Part shown: one piece after another, positions 16,465-25,115 of the stretch | How the letters are laid out: the number at the start of each line of letters is the position of its first letter | Position numbering within the stretch: position 1 is the stretch's first letter | Assembly (NCBI GenBank): GCA_965221845.1 | Contig: OZ244919.1 | Location: forward strand, 3,162,001 to 3,226,000 | Direction: 5' to 3' | Origin: JAJEFO01 sp965221845 | Lineage (GTDB): Bacteria; Pseudomonadota; Alphaproteobacteria; Rhodobacterales; Rhodobacteraceae | Length of the DNA stretch: 64,000 nucleotides | The notes under the pieces: model-generated | The model's database searches: none | What the model saw: the letters and a program-made list of their open reading frames with translations, nothing else | What the model was told of the DNA's origin: nothing | Position numbers and translations under genes: made by a program

Positions 16465-18587
16465 GCGCTCCGCCCCGCCTGATCATCGCGTCGGCTCCCG
16501 ATTCCCAGAAGAGACACGTGGAAGCCTATTTCGGTCGTCGAGTCGAACCTAGTCGAACTGGTGGCGCGATGCGAGAGCGAAAGCGCGATGCGCGCGCAGT
16601 CCGACCGGTAGCTGAGACCGAGATCCGCCCGCGCCATGCGGTCGGCGTGAAGATCGTACCGCCCTCCCGCGCGCGCTGACCAGCCGTCACCGATATCGTA
16701 GGTTCCGTCCAGGTACCATTCCGAAAGGCGGCTGTTCATGCCCTTGTCGGTCTCCTGCGTCCGGTCCCTGGGGTTGTTGGGGTCGTCCGGCACGGCGTGG
16801 AAGTAGCCGGAGGAGAGCGTGCGGCGTCCCGCAGACCAGTCAAGGCGCGTTTCGGACAGCGTGACCTCCTGTCCGCGGCCGACAAGCGATCGCGAATGGG
16901 CTGAAATGCCGCGGCCGATTCCGATCCGCCCCGACACCAGCCACTCGGAGTCGTCCGGTACCGGGTCGCCGGAAACGCCGAAGAGGCGGCCCAGGGCGAG
17001 GTCGACGTCCCATCTTCCGGGATTCTCCCGGCTCCACCTGCCTCCGGCAGCCACGCGGATGCCGTCGTCCCTTCTGTCGACGCCGGGGTATCGGGTGGGG
17101 GCGAACAGGTTGGCTTCGTCGATCTCGACCACCGTGCTGTCCTCGTTGGGCACGGCATCCCCGCTCGTGTCGGACGCGTCGATCCTCAGGATCGGCTCGA
17201 GAGAGTCGAGAAGGCCGCCGGACGTCCGGCGGCCCATCGGGAGCCGCAGCTCGAGTGCGGTCCGGGCCGCCAGGCGCGCAGGGTTGCGTTCGATTCGCGT
17301 GTCCTGCGCGACCGTGTATGCATCTCCGCGAAGCCCGAGCTCGGCCCTGGCCAGCACGCCGGGCGCGAATGCCAGCGTGCGTGACCAGTCGACGGACGCG
17401 CCGAGGCGGTTGACGTCCCGGCCGGTGCCTTCCTCGCTTGCGGATGACGGCCGGATGAGCGAACTGGACGAGATGGCGGCGAACGTGCGCCCGCCGAAGG
17501 AAAGCTTCGGCAGCTCGCGCTCGTAGCGGATGTCGAGGAGTCGGTCCGGCAGGGTGTGCCGCCTGCTGATTTCGGAACTCCGGAGCGTGCGATACGCGGT
17601 GACTTCGGATCTGAAGACGTCCTTGTTCCGCACGCGCGTGACGGACAGCTGGTTGATCAGCCTGTCCCGTTCTCCATAGCCGTAGGTGAGGAGGTAGCTC
17701 GGGTCCGACGCATACTCCGCCTGCGCCTCGAAGACGAAGCCGCGTGGCAGGAGATGGCTCGCGTTGCCGAGGATGTACCTGCGCGATCCCTCGATGTCGT
17801 CGCGGGAGACGGCGCCGACCGCCTCGACGTGCCCGCCCTCGAGCTCGTGACGGTACCGAAGCTCGAGGGTCGTCGTCGAGCCGGACAGGTAGGGCGTCAC
17901 GGTAAGGTCCCGGTGGTTCCCGAAGGCGAGGAAGTAGGGAAGCTTGACGCCGGCCCCGAGATCGGACGTGGCCTTCGCCTCGGGAACGAGGAAGCCGCTG
18001 GCGCGGTCAAGGCTCGGGTCGGGAAGGCGGAGCCGCGGCACGTACAGGATCGGCACTCCCGAGAAGCGCAGCTGGGCGTTCCTGAAGTAGAGCTGGCGCT
18101 CGACGTCATCGTGCACGATTCTCGAAGCGCGTATCTCCCACAGCGGCACGGGCCTGGCGGCGCAGACCTCGCAGGACGAGGCGACGGCCCGGTCGAGCTG
18201 CGTGTAGCGGTCGCCTGTGCGGACGATGCGGTCCGCGGCGATCTGGAAGTGCCGCTCGAGCACCATCCTTGCGGAGGCCAGAAGCCCGTCCCGGAGGTTC
18301 CGGTCGAGATCCGCGTAATCGGCCAGAAAGACCGTGCCGTTCGCGTCCCTGACCCGGATCGGGCCGGAAACGGCCAGCCGGTCGCCGTCGCCGTCATAGG
18401 TGACGGAGGATGCCGTGAGGCGCGTGCCCTGGACGAGGATCTCCACGTTCCCCGTGGCCGCGAGGCGTCCCGCCGGATCGAACGAAACGGAGTCGGCGAC
18501 GAGCGAGGCGAGTTCCTGCGCGCGCAGGCCGTCCGTGCCGAGGCACAGGACGAGGGCGGCAAGGCATGCGGCCAGGCGCGTCTTCAC
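16452..18587 (-). CDS. lptD: LPS-assembly outer-membrane protein LptD
   Basis: A 711-residue protein that forms the outer-membrane barrel of the Lpt machine and inserts lipopolysaccharide in the outer leaflet. It starts at GTG 18587, overlapping the lptG stop by four bases, with a signal peptide ending at GLRAQ. The periplasmic OstA/LptA-like jellyroll follows (VSFDPAGRLAATGNVEI, residues about 35-130), then the beta-barrel with LRYRHELEGG and a long run of amphipathic strands. A CEVC pair and a C-terminal cysteine (YRSDC) could form the disulfides needed for assembly. Confidence 0.93.
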   Translation of the reverse strand: MKTRLAACLAALVLCLGTDGLRAQELASLVADSVSFDPAGRLAATGNVEILVQGTRLTASSVTYDGDGDRLAVSGPIRVRDANGTVFLADYADLDRNLRDGLLASARMVLERHFQIAADRIVRTGDRYTQLDRAVASSCEVCAARPVPLWEIRASRIVHDDVERQLYFRNAQLRFSGVPILYVPRLRLPDPSLDRASGFLVPEAKATSDLGAGVKLPYFLAFGNHRDLTVTPYLSGSTTTLELRYRHELEGGHVEAVGAVSRDDIEGSRRYILGNASHLLPRGFVFEAQAEYASDPSYLLTYGYGERDRLINQLSVTRVRNKDVFRSEVTAYRTLRSSEISRRHTLPDRLLDIRYERELPKLSFGGRTFAAISSSSLIRPSSASEEGTGRDVNRLGASVDWSRTLAFAPGVLARAELGLRGDAYTVAQDTRIERNPARLAARTALELRLPMGRRTSGGLLDSLEPILRIDASDTSGDAVPNEDSTVVEIDEANLFAPTRYPGVDRRDDGIRVAAGGRWSRENPGRWDVDLALGRLFGVSGDPVPDDSEWLVSGRIGIGRGISAHSRSLVGRGQEVTLSETRLDWSAGRRTLSSGYFHAVPDDPNNPRDRTQETDKGMNSRLSEWYLDGTYDIGDGWSARAGGRYDLHADRMARADLGLSYRSDCARIALSLSHRATSSTRFDSTTEIGFHVSLLGIGSRRDDQAGRSACRG

Positions 18588-19684
18588 CCGTCCTCCAGGT
18601 GCAGCAGCAGCGCAAGCGGCATCAGCAGTATCGCGACCGGGGGCAGCCATGCGGCCATGACGACGGGGATCTGGCCGTTCTCGCCGAGGACCGCGACGAA
18701 GTTCCTGATGAAGTAGAAGAGAAACCCGAAGCCGAGCGCCATCATGACCATGACCCCCGTCCGCCCCATTCGCGCGTGTCGCATCGTGAAGCTGGCGCCG
18801 ACAAGCACCATTGCGGTCAGGAGCAGTGGCAGGGCCAGCTCCATGTGGAAGAACATCCGGTGGCTCCGGGTCGAGAATCCGGCCGCTTCCAGCCGGGCGA
18901 TGGACGCGGGCAGGTCCCAGATCGGCACTATGCGCGGCGTGCCGAGGCTTTCGAGGATCCGGTCGCGCGTGAGATCCGATGCGAGGGTCATCTCCTGCAT
19001 CTCGACGCTTTCGACTTCCGGAATCGGCCCGTCGGCATCGAACCGCCATTGCTTCGCGCCGGAAACCTGCCAGGCGCCGGGAACGAGCATCGCGCGCTCC
19101 GCCTCGACGCGGTACGTCGGGTTGCCGTCGTGCGCGTAGCCGAGAAAGGTGACGCCGAAGAGGCTTGTGCCGTCGAGGCTCGACGTGTCCGCGCGAATCA
19201 CGGTCTGTCCGTCGCGCGAGACCTGGCGAAGCCAGAATCCGTTCGCCGTGACCGAGGCGGTCGACGAAATGCCGGATAGACGGGTCGCTTGGGCCTCATG
19301 CTGTCTTTGGGTCGCCGCCACGATCGGGTTCATGGCGCCCACGGCGAGGGCGCCGATGAGGATGGCCAGCAGTATCGGCGCCATCAGGCTCCCCAGCGCC
19401 GGACGCCCCGCGGCGCGGGCGACCACGAGCTCCGAGGACCTTGCAAGTCCGAGGACCATGCCGATCGTCGCCAGGATCATGACAAGCGGAAGCACCTTGT
19501 AGATTCTTTCGGGAACGCTCAGGATCGCGAGAGCCAGCAGCGTGCCGAAGCCCGCATCGTCGGCTCCGCCGAACCGCCGGGTCTGCTCGACAAGGGCCGT
19601 AAGCGTCAGGATCGCGAGAAGCGCGAAGAAGACAAGCAGGAAGCTCTTCAGGAACTTGCGCGCAAAATAGAGGTGGAGCGTCAT
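18584..19684 (-). CDS. lptG: LPS export ABC transporter permease LptG
   Basis: A 366-residue inner-membrane permease of the YjgP/YjgQ family. N-terminal helices span residues about 12-30 and 55-110 and a C-terminal set about 275-360, on either side of a periplasmic beta-jellyroll. With LptF and the ATPase LptB it extracts lipopolysaccharide and passes it to LptC. Overlaps of four bases at each end (ATGA with lptF, GTGA with lptD) show tight translational coupling. Confidence 0.95.
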   Translation of the reverse strand: MTLHLYFARKFLKSFLLVFFALLAILTLTALVEQTRRFGGADDAGFGTLLALAILSVPERIYKVLPLVMILATIGMVLGLARSSELVVARAAGRPALGSLMAPILLAILIGALAVGAMNPIVAATQRQHEAQATRLSGISSTASVTANGFWLRQVSRDGQTVIRADTSSLDGTSLFGVTFLGYAHDGNPTYRVEAERAMLVPGAWQVSGAKQWRFDADGPIPEVESVEMQEMTLASDLTRDRILESLGTPRIVPIWDLPASIARLEAAGFSTRSHRMFFHMELALPLLLTAMVLVGASFTMRHARMGRTGVMVMMALGFGFLFYFIRNFVAVLGENGQIPVVMAAWLPPVAILLMPLALLLHLEDG

Positions 19685-20817
19685 TGCGGCAGCGGCTTCG
19701 CGCGTGTCGGGAATCCCGGTCGCCCCGCAATGCAGAGAAGCGCGAACGCCGTGATCAGCCCCGCGAGAGGCCCGGCATAGGCCAGCGGCCAGCTGTCCGC
19801 ATCCGCCCGGACGGCCCCCTGGCCCATCTGCGTGATCAGCTGGATCAGGATCAGCCCGACCACCGCGCCGACGCCTTGCCGCCAGACGCCAAAGCGGGAA
19901 AACCCGCCCACCATCAGCGCGGCGAATCCGAAGAGCGGCGCGACCAGCCCGTTCAATGCGTCGCCGAAGCGTTCATGCGCTTCTGCCGCGAGGGCGGAAC
20001 GGTCCGCTCCGGTCATGGCCTGGACGCTCTCTCCGCCCGCGAGCAGCGCGGATGTCGGGAGTTCGCCGGGCCTGCGCCTTGTCACGGCGCCGCTCTCGAC
20101 CAGGCCCGAGAGATCCAGGGCGAATTCGTCGAAGCGGGTGACCGACAGCCGGCCGCTGACGCCGTCATGGCTCTGTACCATGCCGTTGATCATGACGAGG
20201 CTGGGCGCGCTCTCGCCGCGGACCAGAAGGGCCTCGTGCGACGAGTAGGCGACCGTGCGGTCGGGGTTGCGCGCGTCGTACAGGAGAAGGTCCTGAAGCG
20301 CCCCGACGCCGGAGATTTCGCGGACATAGAAGGTGAGGCCGGCCGACGGGTGCAGGAACTCCCCCTCGCGCAGAAGCCGGGCGGTCATGTCGCTGGCCAT
20401 CTCCGCCTGCCGTTCGCTGAGGCGGGACTGGCTTGCAGGCACCAGGACGTGAGCCAGGGCCGAGGACATGGCAAGCACGATGAGTCCGAATGCCAGAACC
20501 GTTCGGACCAGCCGTGCCGGGGAGAGGCCGGCTGACTGGATGACCACGAGCTCGCTTTCGGACATCAGCCTGCTCGCGACGTACAGCGAGGCGGCGAATG
20601 CCGACACGGGAAGGACGATCCGGACGACGTTGGGAAGCGAGAGAGCCGTGAACTCCAGGAAGACGACGGCCGATTCGCCGTTCGCGATGATCTGGTCGAA
20701 GAGCACGACGGCCCGGTTTATCCAGTAGATGAGGACGAGCACCAGCGCGAAGAAACCGAAGAGCGTCAGCAACTGGGCAAGCAGGTATCTGTCGAATCTT
20801 CCGAGCATGGCGTCCAT
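19681..20817 (-). CDS. lptF: LPS export ABC transporter permease LptF
   Basis: A 378-residue partner of LptG with the same YjgP/YjgQ fold, starting MDAMLGRFDRYLLAQLL. An ATG at 20808 is equally possible and gives the common MLGRFDRY start. Membrane helices are at about residues 15-35, 55-80 and 100-125, and three more at the C-terminus. It is the first gene of the lptF-lptG-lptD-surA-pdxA-rsmA operon; its promoter must lie in 20818-20992, between it and the divergent holC side. Confidence 0.95.
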   Translation of the reverse strand: MDAMLGRFDRYLLAQLLTLFGFFALVLVLIYWINRAVVLFDQIIANGESAVVFLEFTALSLPNVVRIVLPVSAFAASLYVASRLMSESELVVIQSAGLSPARLVRTVLAFGLIVLAMSSALAHVLVPASQSRLSERQAEMASDMTARLLREGEFLHPSAGLTFYVREISGVGALQDLLLYDARNPDRTVAYSSHEALLVRGESAPSLVMINGMVQSHDGVSGRLSVTRFDEFALDLSGLVESGAVTRRRPGELPTSALLAGGESVQAMTGADRSALAAEAHERFGDALNGLVAPLFGFAALMVGGFSRFGVWRQGVGAVVGLILIQLITQMGQGAVRADADSWPLAYAGPLAGLITAFALLCIAGRPGFPTRAKPLPQ

Positions 20818-20992
20818 CGCGGTCCGGCGGGAGTGTAGAGCATCGGCGGAGCGGGCGAAACACGGCTTGTCATGCAGGCCGCCGACGCCGGGGCGGGCCC
20901 GGGATCCTTGCCGCCCGGCCGAAGAAGGGGATTCCCCCTGCGCGGCAAGTCGGCTAGGCAGGCGCGGAGCCGAAAGAGGGTCGGAGGCCGCC

Positions 20993-21100
20993 ATGACCAG
21001 CCGCTCCGTGCGCGTCGAGACCGCCATCATGCGCGCTCCGGTCGAGGCAGCGCGGGCTTCCGCCGCGGCCCGGGGCGCGGGATCCGGCGGATCCCGCTGA
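20993..21100 (+). CDS. possible 35-residue leader peptide before holC
   Basis: A short frame (MTSRSVRVETAIMRAPVEAA...) with a good GGAGG site 6 bases upstream of its ATG. Its TGA overlaps the holC ATG by one base. It sits where pepA lies in the well-known lptFG-pepA-holC arrangement. It could be a coupling leader or the remains of a lost gene; nothing in it is recognisable. Confidence 0.3.
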   Translation: MTSRSVRVETAIMRAPVEAARASAAARGAGSGGSR

Positions 21101-21564
21101 TGGGGGCCGCCTATTTCTACCGCCTGGACAGGCGTTCGCTTGAGGTGACGCTGGCGACCCTGATCGGCAAGTCGCTCGAGGCCGGCTGGCGGGTTGCGGT
21201 CCTTGCGCGCGAGGATTCCCTGCTTGAGCGTCTGGACCGGCAGCTGTGGCTCGGAGACGGGTTCCTGCCCCACGGCGTGGCAGGGGGCCCGAATGACAGG
21301 GAGCAGCCGGTGCTGCTGACGACGGGAGAGCCCGGCAACGATCCGGCCTGCCTGATCAGCGTGGACGGGGCCGATGTCGGCGTCGGGGAGGTGGCGGCGA
21401 AGGAAAGGGTCTGCATCCTGTTCGACGGTGCCGACGCGGATGCCGTCGCGCATGCGCGGGCGCAATGGCGGACGCTGACCGAAGCGGGTGCCGAGGCGCA
21501 GTACTGGGCAGAGGAACAGGGGCGCTGGATCATGAAGGCGGAAGTCGCGCCGGAGCAGCCGTAG
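21100..21564 (+). CDS. holC: DNA polymerase III subunit chi
   Basis: A 154-residue protein matching HolC: an N-terminal FYRLDRRSLEVTLATLIGKSL, the GWRVAVLAREDSLLERLDRQLW segment, DGFLPHGVA, and the C-terminal YWAEEQGRWIMKA. Chi links the clamp loader (through psi) to single-stranded DNA-binding protein. It diverges from lptF, as in enterobacteria, but without the usual intervening pepA. The start codon overlaps a short upstream frame. Confidence 0.9.
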   Translation: MGAAYFYRLDRRSLEVTLATLIGKSLEAGWRVAVLAREDSLLERLDRQLWLGDGFLPHGVAGGPNDREQPVLLTTGEPGNDPACLISVDGADVGVGEVAAKERVCILFDGADADAVAHARAQWRTLTEAGAEAQYWAEEQGRWIMKAEVAPEQP

Positions 21565-21605
21565 CGCGGCGCGCCACGGCGCCGTGCAAGGGAAACGCCC
21601 CCTCC

Positions 21606-22187
21606 TCAAGGTGTCAGGATCAGGCCTCCGTCGGATATCTCGAGACGCGCGAACCGGGACAGGAAGCTCATTCCGAGAAGCGATTCGTCCATGTCTCCGC
21701 CGTTCACCGCCACGCGCACGCGTTCGAAACGGACCGGCCCCAGCGACATCTCGTCCGCCGTCGCCATGGCGGTCCTGACCGGCCCGTTCGCCGTGCGGGC
21801 CGTGCCCAGGAACGCCAGGCTGTCCGGGTCAAGCCCCGTGCGGCGCGCGTCCTCAAGCGACAGGACGATTTCCGTGGCGCCCGTGTCGACGATGAATTCC
21901 ACCGGCGTTCCGTTCACCTCGACCTGGAGGAAGAAATGCCCGCCGCGTCCGCGGGGGACGTGGATGGACGATCCGTCCGAGAGCACGGACTGGCGGGGGA
22001 CGATGTCGCGGCGAATGTCGCCCCAGAGCCCGTAGACGGCCACGACGCCGAGGAAGATCAGTCCCCACGCCATGAACATGCGCAGCGACCTGCCGAGCGA
22101 CTTCCTGCTTTCCGCGATGAACCAGCCGCCGACGGCCGTCAGCAGCAGCGCCAGGTAGACGAGACGAGGGAACTGGTCGGGGTCCAT
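21606..22187 (-). CDS. membrane-anchored retropepsin-like aspartic protease
   Basis: A 193-residue protein of the TIGR02281/clan AA family. Two membrane helices lie at about residues 9-24 and 37-55. The retroviral-type protease domain has the catalytic aspartate D101 in VDTGATEIVLS and ends with the LLGMSFLSRF flap-like segment. I chose the ATG at 22187, where the family core starts; a longer frame to 22295 is mostly alanine. Natural substrates are not known; related proteins act in the periplasm. Confidence 0.85.
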   Translation of the reverse strand: MDPDQFPRLVYLALLLTAVGGWFIAESRKSLGRSLRMFMAWGLIFLGVVAVYGLWGDIRRDIVPRQSVLSDGSSIHVPRGRGGHFFLQVEVNGTPVEFIVDTGATEIVLSLEDARRTGLDPDSLAFLGTARTANGPVRTAMATADEMSLGPVRFERVRVAVNGGDMDESLLGMSFLSRFARLEISDGGLILTP

Positions 22188-22313
22188 GACATGCAGATAG
22201 GTGGCGACGGCGCCCTTTGCCAGCCCGGTCGCCGGCGTCGCAGAGGCCGCGGCCGCAGTCCCGGCGCTCATGCGGATCCCCTGCCGGCCCCGCATGGCGG
22301 CGCGCCCTCGCGG

Positions 22314-22929
22314 TCACTCGTCCCTGTCGATCAGCCCGAGTCCGCGCAGGTAGATCCCGATCCCCGCCTCGAGCAGGTCTTCGGGCTGAAACGGCGATCC
22401 GGCTCCGGGCGCGCCGCGCGCGAAGAGCTCGACGACTCCGTGGCTGAGCGCCCGGACATGCGCCGAGAACATCTGCGGGGGCGGACGCTTGTCAGGAGGG
22501 ATGGTCCTTGACAGCTCCGCTGCGGCCGTCTCGATCACGTCGAGGGCGCGCTGCGCAACATGCGCGAGCTCTGGCGTGCGGTCGATCGGAATCCCGCTCT
22601 CGAACATGGCGACGTAGTGTCCGGGATGCCGCTGGGCGAAGGCGAGATATGCGCGTCCCGTCGCCTCGAACGATGCGAGTGGCGAGGGCTGTCCGGTTGC
22701 GTACGCATGTTCCATGAGATCGGCGAAGGTCTCGAATCCCCGCATCGCTATCTCGACAATCAGGTCGTCGCGGCCCTCGAAGTGCCGGTAGACGGCGGCG
22801 GGCGTCACGCCGGCCAGCTTGGCCGCTTCCGACAGCGTGAAGCCGGTCGGCCCCTTCTCCTCGATCAGCTTCAGCGCCGCGCCCACGAGCGCCCGGCGGA
22901 GGTCGCCGTGATGGTAGCCGCGCTTAGCC
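22314..22929 (-). pseudogene. TetR-family regulator, cut after codon 3 by IS1634
   Basis: The body encodes a TetR/AcrR regulator with an N-terminal helix-turn-helix (SEAAKLAGVTPAAVYRHF) and a WHG-type ligand domain, ending at 22314. Upstream it reads KRGYHHGDLRRALVGAALK, then runs into the insertion sequence without a start codon. The missing piece is on the far side: ATGGCTAAGC on the minus strand at 24975-24966. Joining the two across the duplicated target gives M-A-K-R-G-Y-H-H-G-D in frame. Translation might restart at the GTG at 22886, which would lose the first 15 residues. The targets are unknown; such regulators often control adjacent efflux genes, but none is adjacent here. Confidence 0.85.
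22922..22929. repeat. target duplication of the IS1634 element, left
   Basis: GCTTAGCC, repeated at 24966-24973. Confidence 0.8.
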
Positions 22930-23006
22930 GGAACTTCATTTAGGTTTCAAACGGGAATCCCCAACGATTCAAGGACCCGGAGGCGGATTCCGGGGTTTTG
23001 AACCTG

Positions 23007-24779
23007 TCACTTACATGGCAACATCCCTCGGGCGGGGTCGATGTCCAGAAGTTCGAAGGCCCGGCGCTGCGGCTCCGTCGGCGTGGCGAGAAGCGGGAAG
23101 GCGTGGTCCGGAGCGCCCGGCAGCGTCACCTCGTTCAGCGTCAGCGTGCCGAGGTCGGCGAGCAGCGTGCGCAGGCTGTGGACCGGAAGCCCGTCGGGCG
23201 TGCGCCTGCGCGCCGCCTTGGCCCTGGCGCTCTCCGAGACCCTCGCGGGCTCCACCGGCGAGTTCCGCCGCGCCCGCGCCGCCCCGCGGTCGTCGTCCTC
23301 GAAGAGGATCGGCGCGAGGCGGCGGCGCATGTGCCATTCCAGGTGGCAGGCGAGCATGCAGAGGAACACGTGGGCCCGGACATGGTCCTCGGAGTACACG
23401 TGCACGGGACGGATCCGCAGGTCGGTCTTCGCGTTCCGGAACGCGCGCTCCACGCCCGCGAGCGACTTGTAGGCGTCGACCGCCGCCTCCGTCCCCATGG
23501 CCTCCGCGCCGAGGCTGGTGCGGATGACGTAGATCCCGTCGAGCCTGGCCTCGGCCTCGATCCTGCCGGCGTTGCGCGCCCAGTCCATGCCCGCGTCGCG
23601 CACCTCGACGTCGAAGTGCTTCCCGACCCTGCGCCGGTTGGCCTCCCGCCCCAGGGCCCTGAGGGTCCGGTCCCGGTTCGCCGGCCCCGGTTTCCGGCGC
23701 GCGGCCGCGGCGGCGATGCCGGCGAGCGTCTCCTCGGTGGCCCTGAGCAGGTCCTCCCGCTTCCGGCGCCTCTCCCCGCGGAGCCGCGGGTTGAGGCAGA
23801 CCATGAGCCGCTCGCCGGGAAAGTCCGGGCCCGTGACCTCCGCCACCGCGTCGGGGACGAGCGCCTCGGGCACGAGCGGGGCGGGCGCGCCGTCCGGGCC
23901 CTCCCTGAGCAGCCTGCGGATGTCCGCGGTCCTCAGGGCCGATATCCAGTCGAGACCCGCCGGCTCCAGGTCCGCACGGATGCGCGCCGTCGTCAGCATG
24001 CCCCTGTCGCCGACCAGCGCCACCCGTTCGACGCCGAAGCGCCCGCGGACCCTGTCCACCTGGCCTGGGACGGTGGAGGGATCGGACGCGTTGCCCGCGA
24101 ACACCTCCACGGCCACCGGGCAGCCGTCCGCTGCGCACAGAAGCCCGTAGGTGACCTGCCGCTTGCCTTTCTTGCCGTCCCTGTTGTGGCCGAACGCCGC
24201 GAGCGGGCAGCAGCGCCCCTCCAGGCAGCTCGACGAGACATCGTACAGGATCAGCGTGTTCCCGCCCCTGAGGTGCCGGTTCGCGAGGCTCCGCTCGATC
24301 CAGGGCTGGCGTTTCAGCAGCCAGTCGAGCATGGAGAGCATCTCGTTGCCGGTGACGGGGCCGAGCCCCAGCAGGGTCCCGAGGCTCGTCGTCGCCGTCT
24401 CCGGATCCAGCGCCCTGGCGGTGGCGAGCTTTGAGGCGGGGTCGACGACCCGCGCCACGACCGCGGCGAGCGCGAGGTCGCGGTTCCGCTCCGCCCTCCG
24501 GCCCAGGATCCGCACCAGCCCGAGCCGCCCCATCGTCCCCGGCGCGGCGGCCACGTGCCCGTGGGGCAGCGAGCGGCGGATGGCGACGGCCGCGTCCGGC
24601 GACGGGAACGTCACCCCGCCCGCGAGGGCGGCGCGGACGGCGTCGACGAGGGCGGGCGGCATCCTCGACAGGTTGGCGACGGTCCGCCTGCGGATGCGCT
24701 TTCCCTCGCGCCAGGCCTCGCGCAGCAGGATGGCGGGCGGGGAGGAACGGTTGGGGATGACGTCGACGCTGAGGGCCAC
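23007..24779 (-). CDS. IS1634-family transposase
   Basis: An uninterrupted 590-residue DDE transposase of the IS4-like IS1634 family. Recognisable blocks are GGNTLILYDVSSSCLEG (first catalytic Asp region), VALVGDRGMLTTARI, and a C-terminal DGIYVIRTSL...YKSLAGVERAFRNAKTDLRIRPVHV with the catalytic Glu and the Y-(2)-R-(3)-E-(6)-K type signature. Its final codons (GMLPCK, stop) are encoded by a copy of the internal 13-bp repeat TTACATGGCAACA. It fills the element and is probably functional. Confidence 0.92.
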   Translation of the reverse strand: MALSVDVIPNRSSPPAILLREAWREGKRIRRRTVANLSRMPPALVDAVRAALAGGVTFPSPDAAVAIRRSLPHGHVAAAPGTMGRLGLVRILGRRAERNRDLALAAVVARVVDPASKLATARALDPETATTSLGTLLGLGPVTGNEMLSMLDWLLKRQPWIERSLANRHLRGGNTLILYDVSSSCLEGRCCPLAAFGHNRDGKKGKRQVTYGLLCAADGCPVAVEVFAGNASDPSTVPGQVDRVRGRFGVERVALVGDRGMLTTARIRADLEPAGLDWISALRTADIRRLLREGPDGAPAPLVPEALVPDAVAEVTGPDFPGERLMVCLNPRLRGERRRKREDLLRATEETLAGIAAAAARRKPGPANRDRTLRALGREANRRRVGKHFDVEVRDAGMDWARNAGRIEAEARLDGIYVIRTSLGAEAMGTEAAVDAYKSLAGVERAFRNAKTDLRIRPVHVYSEDHVRAHVFLCMLACHLEWHMRRRLAPILFEDDDRGAARARRNSPVEPARVSESARAKAARRRTPDGLPVHSLRTLLADLGTLTLNEVTLPGAPDHAFPLLATPTEPQRRAFELLDIDPARGMLPCK

Positions 24780-24871
24780 GGGCCGGATCCTTACATGGCA
24801 ACACGTTTCAGGCCATCATATGGCATGAAAAGGAGATGTCAACACAGAATGCGCGCAGTTACATGGCAACA
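23011..24871. repeat. three direct copies of TTACATGGCAACA in the IS1634 element
   Basis: Exact 13-bp copies occur at 23011-23023 (overlapping the transposase stop), 24791-24803 (just upstream of its ATG) and 24859-24871. All have the same orientation, so they are not the terminal inverted repeats. They could be transposase-binding or regulatory sites. Confidence 0.8.
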
Positions 24872-24965
24872 TAAATCCAATGCAAACCCCTGCACTGGCG
24901 CGGAAAAGCCCAGCCTTGCCAGAGGTTTGCGCGAAGCGGACGGGAAATTGTCAGGATGAAGTTCC

Positions 24966-24973
24966 GCTTAGCC
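24966..24973. repeat. target duplication of the IS1634 element, right
   Basis: GCTTAGCC, repeated at 22922-22929. On the minus strand it forms codons 2-3 of the interrupted TetR gene; its ATG is 24975-24973. Confidence 0.8.
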
Positions 24974-25115
24974 ATTCCGGCCGGCCGGGAACGGGAAGGG
25001 GGCGTGCCGCCTGGCGCGGTCTCGCGACGCGCGGCGGCCGCCGGCGATCGGGACGCGACGGCGTGTCCGGCATGGCCGTCGGGCTCTCTCCCGCCGGAGC
25101 GGGGCCGGATACGCG

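Larger units (their letters stand above)
22930..24965 (-). mobile_element. IS1634-family insertion sequence
   Basis: About 2036 bp. Terminal inverted repeats are GGAACTTCAT (22930-22939) and ATGAAGTTCC (24956-24965). The flanking GCTTAGCC occurs at 22922-22929 and 24966-24973. If the outermost C/G is counted in the inverted repeat, the duplication is CTTAGC (6 bp), which fits the 5-6 bp usual for this family. The transposase is intact, so the element may still move. It interrupts a TetR-family gene immediately after codon 3. Confidence 0.88.
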
